From an uncultured Roseburia sp. (GTDB lineage Bacteria; Bacillota; Clostridia; Lachnospirales; Lachnospiraceae): DNA of 64,000 nucleotides. The stretch spans positions 116,221 to 180,220 of the forward strand of contig CAJTOI010000006.1 in NCBI GenBank assembly GCA_910577925.1, given 5' to 3'. A program made the translations under genes and the position numbers. Below the pieces are notes generated by a model. That model saw only the letters and a program-made list of their open reading frames with translations. It was not told where the DNA came from and did not search any database. Every line of letters starts with the position of its first letter. Position 1 is the stretch's first letter. Positions 52,201 to 59,358 of the stretch are shown here, piece by piece.

Positions 52201-52858
52201 CGCTCTTGATGAGGAATCCGCGGATACGCCGCCGTCGGACGACGACATCCTCGCCCGCCTCGATGCGCTTTCTTTCGCTTACATAAAGCGGTACCTGAAC
52301 GCCTGGGCCGCCTGTCTAAACGGCAGCGGCGGCGCCGAAGCGATGATGTCCGCCGCCTCCTTCTGCGACTCTGACCCTCTTATAGAATCGCTCAAGCCGG
52401 AGCCGCTCGCCCTCGCGCAGCTTATGTCGGGGAATTCTGCCGCTGCCGCCGATACAATAAATCAATGGCTGCGCGACGCTTCGTACCGGTTTTCACCCGA
52501 TGACGCGGATGCAGTGGAACAATACTTAGAGATGCTCCTCCTCGGCGGAGAGATTTTAACATGGCGGGAACAGATCGATGCCTCCGTATATGAGGAATAT
52601 CTGGAAGCCATTGACGCCGACTTCGGAATGGAAGTGTTCGAGGCATCGCCGGAAGCACAGAAAGCAGGCATACAGCCGAAAGATCTGATCACGCGGATAG
52701 ACGGCCGGCGCATCACCTGTCCCGCGCAGTACCGCCGCCTGCGCAGCCTGCCAGGCGCAGCGTCTCTCACGGTTCTGCGGGACGGGGAGAACGTTACAAT
52801 TCCGCTATCAGAAAACGCATCCTTTTACGGGATGATGAAAATACGGTTGAAGAACTGA
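49214..52858 (+). CDS. TIR-transmembrane protein with propeller-like and PDZ domains
   Basis: The protein has 1214 residues. It carries a cytosolic TIR domain at about 11-205 (YDAFISYHR, FLDQGELS, probable catalytic Glu117 in SEWCMEEI). A single membrane helix is at about 220-243. A short TPR-like helical stretch (NPQEALLYYASALSLDPEKM) is followed by a WD40/propeller-like region (about 340-830) and an Asp/Thr-rich linker. A helical region precedes a C-terminal PDZ-like domain (EASPEAQKAGIQPKDLITRI). By topology the propeller and PDZ lie outside the membrane, suggesting a receptor that signals to the inner TIR. It is translationally coupled to the TIR-SLOG gene. Confidence 0.72.
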   Translation: MKKNESKENGYDAFISYHRVPLNIKVAQKLQELLESPRLLRLARHALQSDFSTGSRQRDALSASVSGRNRLHVFLDQGELSASSHLTEDIRDALRRSRYLIVVCAKDLKESEWCMEEIRMFRELHSGNTDKILTLLVNGEPGPILSQLPLWDVHPQADTDGRTVNDKKVSDMLGADVRAKSTRKILRKLKTEYLRLAAPILGCDYDALYRRDQRRQKKTAITALSGTALLLTAVLAVVSVFAYRTWVSENNYRTMLVDNYTQEANRYVRAKNPQEALLYYASALSLDPEKMPSATGAALLLQDYLWPALREKGAAKAAEEESSLAHDIPGSDEMSPGCAADEDFLDFGASARELADGTMIVAHNGLVHLYSFDDSGDASELARADLADAFPYDASKNGLARTNEVCVSADGSLALVNSYSLAALYDTETLNLKTTVMRYLDFLQGMAISPDNRYFGLSYGTNYQDNLLNPGGHFEIYSTDGELLFSSPQNSKESLLGISFHPSDPDVVLVWSSGFVHVWNWQEGREIMAPICAANIRSAEFSDDGASVSVSDRQNAFVYSLEKFACTAPAFDPAADLSAVPTGHYYMDAEGPDGMSLSLSVSALTMSDADGRERAKIDLPGYGERLALSEDFRTAYLYNTNAAALMTLPVDFENGKFGDLLQLDTEEEPTLEIWFDDGWLAAELISRNLLIFDADGNRIGKILPQHEGNIASVLIDPALQYLVLILKNTTGAADSFHYDKTGIAEIWDISSGLPLASYETADREIDFAWLTPDGTLNFCTDKASFAKRLAVPAPDEDAVRFLRQLCSLDFDSGQNLISKTPSCSRQMGNWNFLDSSTIRDSGTDGTPDTDTSDADIPDSEILADATPNTGADASGYSLTSLVDAMRGTDNSDSDAWFAECDALWQRLCDGELPYTAQELDYFYRYYNNTAENFEQTEHMSAGVNAYISLTMRLIDPEDVSESDETVMSDFCAVLMRTLSSTREYDSVIAAFFSDAAALDEESADTPPSDDDILARLDALSFAYIKRYLNAWAACLNGSGGAEAMMSAASFCDSDPLIESLKPEPLALAQLMSGNSAAAADTINQWLRDASYRFSPDDADAVEQYLEMLLLGGEILTWREQIDASVYEEYLEAIDADFGMEVFEASPEAQKAGIQPKDLITRIDGRRITCPAQYRRLRSLPGAASLTVLRDGENVTIPLSENASFYGMMKIRLKN

Positions 52859-52905
52859 TGAAAACACGTAAAGCAACCGCCAAATATTCCTGCTGTCATA
52901 TATAA

Positions 52906-52938
52906 AATTACTCCAGCCCTTTGCGAGTTGGAGTAATT
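52906..52938 (+). terminator. Hairpin after the TIR operon
   Basis: AATTACTCCA (52906-52915) and TGGAGTAATT (52929-52938) form a perfect 10-bp stem about 48 bp after the stop. The following T-rich sequence is weak. The AT-rich island begins here. Confidence 0.55.
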
Positions 52939-53180
52939 CATCATAATTCACGTACGATTTTTAATAGGTTAGAGTTTTTCTCCCCCAAATGCCAAGCTCA
53001 ACGAATAACCAGTCAGGATAATTACCAGAAGTCCATCTTCACCGGTTCAGGACAACCACATGAATGACTGTGACCAGGCTCTGAGATCTTCCTCATGCAA
53101 TACCTGACTCTAAGCCACACTTTAGCAATTCCCGATGGAAGTCCGAAAATGCCTTTTGAATATCGATTTCATTCATCCGC

Positions 53181-53332
53181 AGCAACCATTGCTTCTACCA
53201 TGTTTTTCATCAAACAAATTCTCTGGCCCTATCCACGATCTGTATCGGAGATTCCACTAATATTCGTAATTCAAGCAGTGTGTTGTCTGCTGACCCATCA
53301 TTAACAAAATTGATATGGTTTTCACAACATCA
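53181..53332 (-). pseudogene. Possible decayed GT2 glycosyltransferase fragment
   Basis: The 477-bp stretch 52859-53335 has no intact gene. On the minus strand one frame reads ENHINFVNDGSADNTLLEL, then IQIVDRAREFV and a stop at 53210. The FVNDGSxDNT block is typical of GT2 enzymes. After the stop a shifted frame reads KNMVEAMVAADE. This may be the remains of a GT2 gene broken by a frameshift and stops. The rest of the stretch (52939-53180) holds nothing I recognise. Confidence 0.35.
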
Positions 53333-53335
53333 CCT

Positions 53336-55198
53336 TCACTTTAATTTTACCAAGACATAATTGCCCTCACCATATATTGTGTGATACATTCCGTCTTTTA
53401 TCACTGGCAAATCATAAGATGTAAGATCAACAGAACTATCTCTCTTTACATTTTTTAGACCATAGTAGTTATAGAATCCAAATAGTCCCCAATCCCAGGA
53501 TTCTCTAAAGGTAACCGGTACTAATCGACTTAATATATTGCAATCAGCACTCATCCGCTCAACAATCGGAGAATATCCTATGTTACCGGCAATCTGTACT
53601 GTAACAACCTCATCACCCAAAAACGCCTCCATATCATTTAAATCTGAGATTACCTGCGTGATTCTGAAATCCGTATATGATTTTTGAACAAACAATGCAT
53701 TCCCGTATGTGAATGCAAAAACGAAAAATATCCATGCAACAGTGATTGCTGGCATTTTCATAACCGTCCATTGGAAGTTCTCTGCCGTACTGATACATAA
53801 CAATGTTATAAAAACACCAAATCCATACATGGCCCGTGGTTCAAATAGCGGAGCTGTAAGAGCCGGATAAAGTCCAAAGCAAAGGAAAAACATCATGATT
53901 CCTGCAACAACCGTTAAGGCAAATGTTAGTAGCTTCCTTTGTTTTGATAACTTCAAACCTGATAAAGAAAAAGCAAGCATCAATAAAACCATAATCCACT
54001 TCCAAAACACTTCATAGTCAGTCAATATCAGGTTAAAGTACTTGATAAAATTTGTGACTATCATTGGCAACAATTCGCCCATTGATGGCAATACATTTGA
54101 CACATAGGAATCAGTTGGAATCATAATGACCTGTTTGAAAAAAGCAAGAGCTATTCCAAATCCAACGACAGAGTTTAATATGAATCGAAAAATTTCCTTC
54201 AAAGGTTTATTTTTAAACCACATTCTTAAAGAAATTAAAATAACAACCATAGGAAAAATTCCGGATGCCGCTTGATAACTGGAGCAAACCAAAATGTTTC
54301 CTATAATAACTGCCAGAATGTATTTCCATACCGAGCTCTCCCTGAGTAAAAGGGGAGCAATTGCAGCCAGTATAGACAATGCCATAAAAGGTGCATCAAA
54401 CTTATAAGAAATACACTCTAAAAAATAAGGATTCAGCCCTAACGGAATTAATGCAATCAGTTCCCATACCGAAAAAGCTCTTCTTTCGTATACCACATAA
54501 AGTAAAATGATACCCGCCAAGGCCAATATCAATACCGCAATCAATTGTGTCAACGGCGAAATATCAGTTATATAATTATCCATATGAATCATCGTGGATA
54601 AAGCATTAGAAACAAAACGACTAAAGTTTTCCCAGCCCCTGTATCCTTGAGCAACTCTTCCCATATCGTCAATATAGTTGAAGTTAGCCCGAAGAATTGC
54701 ACTAATTCCAACAAAGAAAATAACCGCCATAAGGCCAAAAGACTTTTGTGCTGAAATTCCCTGTTTTTCGTCATCTAACAAAATCGGACTTCTTTTAAAA
54801 GCTTCAACTACAATTTTGGAAAAATCCGCTATAAGGATAGCTGTGACAGGAATCGCAGCAAGCACTCCCAGAACGGACAAAAATAATGCCATATGTTTAT
54901 CGGAAATCCCCAAAAATTCTGAAATTTTATCAATTATCCCAGACTTAACACATCTGCTATAAAAATTACACCCCATCGCACTGCAAATCAAGAGAGCTGT
55001 TACAAGATAAGCATTATTGGAAAAACAGATTGGTTTTGTGAATATCTCATCCTTACTCTTAGCAATCAGTACAGCCAATACCATTAAAACGAGCAGGCAA
55101 GATATGATCGGTTCTTTCTCTTCTTTTGAAATATTCAATAGAATAGCCGCAGAAGCAGAAATAAAGATACAACTCTTTTTGGAACAAAATGATTTCAT
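53336..55198 (-). CDS. GtrII-family membrane glucosyltransferase
   Basis: The protein has about 620 residues and twelve or more helices. The segment ANFNYIDDMGRVAQGYRGWE, placed after the first helices, is the conserved acidic loop of the Glucos_trans_II (GtrII) family. That family transfers glucosyl or similar groups from polyprenyl phosphate onto surface polysaccharide. Codon use is AT-rich, unlike the genes before 52.9 kb. The ATG at 55198 is preceded by GAGGAG 11 bp upstream; a TTG at 55204 is closer to it and also possible. It is last in the leftward operon from 58468, behind a strong hairpin. Confidence 0.8.
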   Translation of the reverse strand: MKSFCSKKSCIFISASAAILLNISKEEKEPIISCLLVLMVLAVLIAKSKDEIFTKPICFSNNAYLVTALLICSAMGCNFYSRCVKSGIIDKISEFLGISDKHMALFLSVLGVLAAIPVTAILIADFSKIVVEAFKRSPILLDDEKQGISAQKSFGLMAVIFFVGISAILRANFNYIDDMGRVAQGYRGWENFSRFVSNALSTMIHMDNYITDISPLTQLIAVLILALAGIILLYVVYERRAFSVWELIALIPLGLNPYFLECISYKFDAPFMALSILAAIAPLLLRESSVWKYILAVIIGNILVCSSYQAASGIFPMVVILISLRMWFKNKPLKEIFRFILNSVVGFGIALAFFKQVIMIPTDSYVSNVLPSMGELLPMIVTNFIKYFNLILTDYEVFWKWIMVLLMLAFSLSGLKLSKQRKLLTFALTVVAGIMMFFLCFGLYPALTAPLFEPRAMYGFGVFITLLCISTAENFQWTVMKMPAITVAWIFFVFAFTYGNALFVQKSYTDFRITQVISDLNDMEAFLGDEVVTVQIAGNIGYSPIVERMSADCNILSRLVPVTFRESWDWGLFGFYNYYGLKNVKRDSSVDLTSYDLPVIKDGMYHTIYGEGNYVLVKLK

Positions 55199-55234
55199 AT
55201 GCAAAAAAACTCCTCATTAGGGTGATGTTCTAAT

Positions 55235-55265
55235 AATTGTCCACCCGTTTTACGGGTGGACAATT
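55235..55265. repeat. Strong hairpin between the GT2 and GtrII genes
   Basis: AATTGTCCACCCGT (55235-55248), a TTT loop and ACGGGTGGACAATT (55252-55265) form a perfect 14-bp stem about 37 bp upstream of the GtrII start. It may terminate or attenuate transcription from the GT2 gene. The surrounding 55205-55471 holds no recognisable gene. Confidence 0.6.
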
Positions 55266-55471
55266 AATTATAGACAATCTTTTGTGCATTAGTCAACAAA
55301 AACTGGACACAAATTTTAAATTTTTTTACAGCGAAAGTTGGTTTTTTGTGCAATGCCATGGTTCTCTTGATATATCCTTGTTTGGTTGGGCGGAGTGTAT
55401 CAGGTATTCTGCGATTGTAAAGCCTGCTTGCGTACCGCTTATTACACAAAACTTGAAACGGTCTCGATTAA

Positions 55472-56413
55472 TTATTTTGTGAATAATTTTCTATAATCCT
55501 TTTCTACCGAATTAAGCGTCATTTCAAATTCCTGCCTGTTATTTTGAACAAGTGTGTCTAATATCATTCCCGAAAAGAAACTATGTAATGCAGCAAGTAC
55601 AACAAAACCAGATACTATCAATGTCGGAAATCGGGGTACAAGTCCAGTTTGAATGTAAGTAATAAAAATTGGCACAACTAAAACAAGCGCTATAATAATT
55701 AAAAGCAAAGCCAATAATCCAAAAAAATTTAATGGCTTATAATTCTTATATAAGCGGTAAATTGTCTTTAAGACCTTAAAACCGTCACTATAGGTATTGA
55801 GTTTTGATTCGCTGCCCTCCGGTCTGTCCCTGTACTCAATAATAACATTGCTGATCTGCATATTTTTATCAATAGCATGAATACTCATTTCCGTCTCAAT
55901 CTCAAATCCTTTCGACAGAACAGGAAATGATTTTACAAATTGAAAACTGAAAGCTCTGTAGCCCGTCATAATATCTCTAATATCACTTTTAAATAAATGA
56001 TTGATAGAGAATCTGACCAGACTGTTTCCAAAATTATGAAAAGGTCTCTTATTTTCCTCAAAATAAGTGGAAGATAATCTGTCCCCCACTACCATATCTG
56101 TTTTCTTTTCTAAAACCTCATTCATCATCTGCTTGCCATACTCAACGGGATAAGTATCATCACCATCTATCATAATGTAACACTGGGCATCAATTTCTCG
56201 GAACATACGTCGTATTACATTTCCTTTCCCCTGTTTATATTCTCTTCTGACAACAGCTCCTTCCTCTTCAGCAATTTTAGCAGTATTATCTGTGGAGTTA
56301 TTATCATAAACATAAATGGTAGCCGCTGGAATTTCTTTTTTCCAATCCCTTACTACCTTTCGAATTGTTTTTTCCTCATTATAGCAAGGTATCAATATTG
56401 CACAATATTCCAT
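55472..56413 (-). CDS. GT2 glycosyltransferase, dolichol-phosphate-mannose-synthase-like (paralogue of the gene at 12025)
   Basis: The 313-residue protein has a GT-A domain from MEYCAILIPCYNEEKTIRKV, with YDNNSTDNT and the metal-binding DGDDTYP. Two C-terminal helices (LNFFGLLALLLIIIALVLVV and one more) follow. It shares long identical runs with the GT2 at 12025-12972, including QGKGNVIRRMFREIDA and FHNFGNSLVRxSIN, although its DNA is AT-rich and the other copy is GC-rich. It is probably a polyprenyl-phosphate sugar synthase that serves the GtrII protein or the large membrane protein upstream. AAGGAG precedes the ATG. Confidence 0.84.
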   Translation of the reverse strand: MEYCAILIPCYNEEKTIRKVVRDWKKEIPAATIYVYDNNSTDNTAKIAEEEGAVVRREYKQGKGNVIRRMFREIDAQCYIMIDGDDTYPVEYGKQMMNEVLEKKTDMVVGDRLSSTYFEENKRPFHNFGNSLVRFSINHLFKSDIRDIMTGYRAFSFQFVKSFPVLSKGFEIETEMSIHAIDKNMQISNVIIEYRDRPEGSESKLNTYSDGFKVLKTIYRLYKNYKPLNFFGLLALLLIIIALVLVVPIFITYIQTGLVPRFPTLIVSGFVVLAALHSFFSGMILDTLVQNNRQEFEMTLNSVEKDYRKLFTK

Positions 56414-56416
56414 TTG

Positions 56417-58468
56417 TTATCTCCTTGTACGATACAAAAAATAGGTTTTTATTATTTTGTCCAAAATAACAACCAGGCCAAAGGATGTAAAAAAAGAACC
56501 TATTGCCTGAGCTGCCGATAAATAGCTGCCGCTAGTACCAAACATAAACGCATCTACATAGGCTAATGACACATTAATCAGTAATACACATCCTAGAGAA
56601 GCTGTTAAAATCAACCACTTTATAAATTCATGTTCATCTCCAATTCTAATAATACGGTAAACAAATAGAGTATTGATAATCCAATAAAGTAAGACTACCC
56701 AAAATACAAATCCATTAAATCTCTGATACAAATGTCCTATAAAATTCAGTCTGTCCACTCTGCTTTGAGCAACCTCATATTTAACATCAGGTATTGTATT
56801 ATTGATATATTCATCAATATGATAAACGCTGTCTGTTGAAAAGTCAGAAGTTCCATCTTTTAAATCGATCGTTCCCTTTATTTCATTTTGTTCGTTTCTG
56901 AATACCAACATTGTATTATCAACATCATCCAAGGTAGTATTTACATAAAACCTGGCATTTTTAAGTGTTGTATTGTTTACATAACTTTCATGGAAACCGT
57001 TATAAATATCGGCACTATCCCCCAAAATTACCGGTTGAATGATTGCATTATCCTTTTCCAATGCTGCAGTATATATTTGATTATTTTCATTAAATACCCA
57101 ACCACTAATTACAATATTATTGCGGTCATGATTAACAGAATAGTTGCCGGTTAAATTTTCATATCTTCTTATACAGTTTTCAGGAATGGCTGGATCTGTT
57201 TTATATACATAAGCTAGATCATTCCCGTATGTAAAACAATATTTAAAAACTATCCCAATGGAATGAAATAATGACTCCCATCGGTCGTCTCTCTGCGGAA
57301 AAGGTATTAATGAAGCAGATGGCATTGTTTTTCTTGTTGCCAGTCCCCCGTTATCTATTGCTGTTTCTAATTCATCTAAAACATTGCTCCAGTACTCTTC
57401 CGCAGCTCGTGCATTGTCATAAATTCCAAGATTAAATGGTTCACCTGCTAATACCCATACCATTAAGTTTTCGTTTACTTCTCCATTATCAGGATTACGT
57501 CCTGCTGTCACTAATCCCTCTCTATTGGTATACATAGTTTCTATTCTGTCCTCAATCAACGCCAATGTAGGACTATGTTCAAATGCTTTCGACATCATAT
57601 CGTGTGTAATAAGTACATAATCAATTTCTCTATCTGGTTTAATACGTATAATCTCTTTATATACTTTTGCAAAACTGGAATTCTTCAATTCATTTGTTGT
57701 CCATACACCATAATAATGATAATTAATAGCAGAAATACATTGAATACTTAAAAGAAGCATAATTATCGGTGTAATACACAGGATTAAATTAATGATACAT
57801 TTCCGCAACTGTACTTTATAAATACGTATTGTTTTAACGGTGCACATAATAAAAGCGACGCCTACCAAAGGCAATGTCCATATAGTATCTTCTCTGGTAT
57901 GCCATAAAATTGACCACGCTAATCCGCTTAGGAAAACCCATACAGATAATTTACAATTATTTTCCCCAACAGTATAATACATCATTATCAAACCGCAGAT
58001 TAACAATATGGCAAACGGAACTATCAATATATTTCGATAAACCAAAGCCAGAGAACTATTATACATTATCGGCGAGAATAATAAACAAAAATAAAATATA
58101 TAACACAGCAAATATGATTTTATAAACCGACTGATAACATATAATGCCAAAACACAAATTGCAGCATATAATATATTTATGCCACATATGTATGAAACTC
58201 CGATTTTGCAACAAATTGCCAGAAATAACGGGAACATCATTCCTTTAGCCAGAGTTAAACAATTATAGTCTCCTAACCACTTTCCATTTAGTAAATGTTC
58301 ACCTAATTCAATCATCAACCATTCGTCTCCACCACCATAGTCCCTGACCCAAATTGGTATACCCATCACCAGAATCTGTTTTATAATCATACTTCCTATG
58401 ACAAATATGATGAATATTCTTTTTTGTTGTACAGGATTTGATATATACTGTCTTAATGATGCAAACAT
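56417..58468 (-). CDS. Large polytopic membrane protein A, probable GT-C-type transferase
   Basis: The protein has about 683 residues. Membrane helices fill residues 15-270. A large extracytoplasmic domain follows (TAGRNPDNGEVNENLMVWVL, AAEEYWSNVLDELETAID), and four helices close the protein. The early loop IWVRDYGGGDEWLMIELGE has acidic residues, as in GT-C enzymes. It is homologous to protein B at 59359-61404: both have xTREDTxW, ALNY/AINY-x-HYGVW-T-N, and TAGRxPDxGE. GGAG fits the ATG at 58468 better than the ATG at 58480. It is the first gene of the leftward operon next to the invertible segment. Confidence 0.65.
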   Translation of the reverse strand: MFASLRQYISNPVQQKRIFIIFVIGSMIIKQILVMGIPIWVRDYGGGDEWLMIELGEHLLNGKWLGDYNCLTLAKGMMFPLFLAICCKIGVSYICGINILYAAICVLALYVISRFIKSYLLCYIFYFCLLFSPIMYNSSLALVYRNILIVPFAILLICGLIMMYYTVGENNCKLSVWVFLSGLAWSILWHTREDTIWTLPLVGVAFIMCTVKTIRIYKVQLRKCIINLILCITPIIMLLLSIQCISAINYHYYGVWTTNELKNSSFAKVYKEIIRIKPDREIDYVLITHDMMSKAFEHSPTLALIEDRIETMYTNREGLVTAGRNPDNGEVNENLMVWVLAGEPFNLGIYDNARAAEEYWSNVLDELETAIDNGGLATRKTMPSASLIPFPQRDDRWESLFHSIGIVFKYCFTYGNDLAYVYKTDPAIPENCIRRYENLTGNYSVNHDRNNIVISGWVFNENNQIYTAALEKDNAIIQPVILGDSADIYNGFHESYVNNTTLKNARFYVNTTLDDVDNTMLVFRNEQNEIKGTIDLKDGTSDFSTDSVYHIDEYINNTIPDVKYEVAQSRVDRLNFIGHLYQRFNGFVFWVVLLYWIINTLFVYRIIRIGDEHEFIKWLILTASLGCVLLINVSLAYVDAFMFGTSGSYLSAAQAIGSFFTSFGLVVILDKIIKTYFLYRTRR

Positions 58469-58516
58469 AATTTTCTCCATTTTCTTAAGAGTAACTGTGA
58501 GGTATGAATGTAATAC

Positions 58517-58541
58517 ATTCCAATTTGATAGGAAATGTTAT
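58517..58541 (+). other. Left recombination-like site
   Basis: The site reads ATTCCAATT, core TGATAGG, AAATGTTAT (9-7-9). The inner arm and core are identical, in inverted orientation, to those of the right site at 59262-59286. The outer arm matches the complement of the inner arm at 6 of 9 positions. A 15-bp dyad GAATGTAATACATTC (58506-58520) overlaps its outer edge. Confidence 0.72.
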
Positions 58542-58582
58542 TTTTAGTTAAACATAGTTCAATAAATAAGGAGGAAATACAT

Positions 58583-59158
58583 TTGACAACTACACCAATA
58601 AGAGAAAAAGATGATATTGAAACATTAAAAACATATTTTTTGCGATCAAGAGAATATAGAAATTACACACTGTTTGTAGTAGGAATTAATACCGCATTAA
58701 GAATAAGCGATATTTTGAATCTGAAATGGAAAGATGTATATGATTTTGCACAAAACGAGTACCAGAAACACTTATATATGGTGGAAAGAAAAACAAAAAA
58801 ACGAACGTGTATTGCTATTAATGCAAGTTGTATAGATGCTTTTTCGTTATTAAAAGAAGAAAATGCTCCGGTTTTCGCAGAAGAATATATATTTTTCTCA
58901 AGAAAAAACCGCTACAAACATTTAAGCCGTAATCGGGCATATAACATTATAAAAGATGCTGCCTGTGTAAATCATCTCGATGGAAATATAAGCTGTCATT
59001 CTCTAAGAAAAACTTTTGGATACCATGCATGGAAGTGTGGGACGCCACCTGCGTTAATTATGAATATATACAACCATTCTAATATTGAGATAACAAAACG
59101 ATATTTGTCTATTGATCAGGATGACAGGGACGAATTATTCAATTCTATGAACCTTTGA
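58583..59158 (+). CDS. FimB-sized tyrosine recombinase (probable DNA invertase)
   Basis: The protein has 191 residues from a TTG start at 58583, chosen because AAGGAGG lies 8-9 bp upstream. The longer ATG frame from 58535 starts inside the inverted repeat. The full catalytic set is visible: R40 (TALRISD), a lysine near 72 (RKTKKR), H139 and R142 (SCHSLRKTF), H165 (NIYNHSN) and nucleophile Y174 (TKRYLS). The short length with almost no arm-binding domain matches FimB/FimE-type inversion recombinases rather than phage or ICE integrases. It sits between two matching inverted sites. Codon use is AT-rich. Confidence 0.85.
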   Translation: MTTTPIREKDDIETLKTYFLRSREYRNYTLFVVGINTALRISDILNLKWKDVYDFAQNEYQKHLYMVERKTKKRTCIAINASCIDAFSLLKEENAPVFAEEYIFFSRKNRYKHLSRNRAYNIIKDAACVNHLDGNISCHSLRKTFGYHAWKCGTPPALIMNIYNHSNIEITKRYLSIDQDDRDELFNSMNL

Positions 59159-59218
59159 TATGTCAATACTACTGACACTATGGTTGTAAATGAGACATGT
59201 GGAATTACTGAAAAATGC

Positions 59219-59247
59219 TTGTATTGGGCTGAGAAATATGATATTCT
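59219..59247 (+). promoter_or_regulatory. Candidate outward promoter inside the invertible segment
   Basis: TTGTAT (59219-59224), a 17-bp spacer and TATTCT (59242-59247) point right towards the gene at 59359. The promoter lies just inside the right inverted repeat, so inversion would redirect it to the left operon. This is a consensus-based prediction. Confidence 0.4.
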
Positions 59248-59261
59248 AATCTACAAGGCAT

Positions 59262-59286
59262 ATAACATTTCCTATCAAAATGTTAT
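59262..59286 (+). other. Right recombination-like site
   Basis: The site reads ATAACATTT, core CCTATCA, AAATGTTAT. The two 9-bp arms are perfect complements around a 7-bp asymmetric core, the classic tyrosine-recombinase crossover arrangement. The core is the exact complement of that in the left site. Confidence 0.78.
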
Positions 59287-59358
59287 GTTTTGACGCTATC
59301 ATCTCATCCTGCGTAATTTTTCTAAAACCAAAATACCATATTAAAAGGAGTCAAAACT

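Larger units (their letters stand above)
58524..59279. mobile_element. Predicted invertible DNA segment carrying its own recombinase
   Basis: Perfect 18-bp inverted repeats, TTTGATAGGAAATGTTAT at 58524-58541 and its complement at 59262-59279, bound a 756-bp segment. It contains only the tyrosine recombinase gene and a promoter-like sequence facing right. The segment separates two divergent operons headed by members of one membrane-protein family. This is the layout of a phase-variation switch (fim-like, but with the recombinase inside). Inversion would turn both the recombinase and the outward promoter towards the left operon. Confidence 0.65.

Noticed and set aside
53095..53304. 69-codon plus-strand frame in the gene-free stretch
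   Set aside because: There is no ribosome site or recognisable motif; the opposite strand gives a better explanation as a decayed GT2 fragment.
55237..55482. Small plus-strand frame between GtrII and GT2 genes, possibly IS debris
   Set aside because: It starts inside a hairpin, has no ribosome site, and I could not recognise any transposase motif on either strand.
58535..58582. Upstream ATG extension of the tyrosine recombinase
   Set aside because: It would place the start codon inside the inverted repeat without a ribosome site. The TTG at 58583 has a well-placed AAGGAGG.
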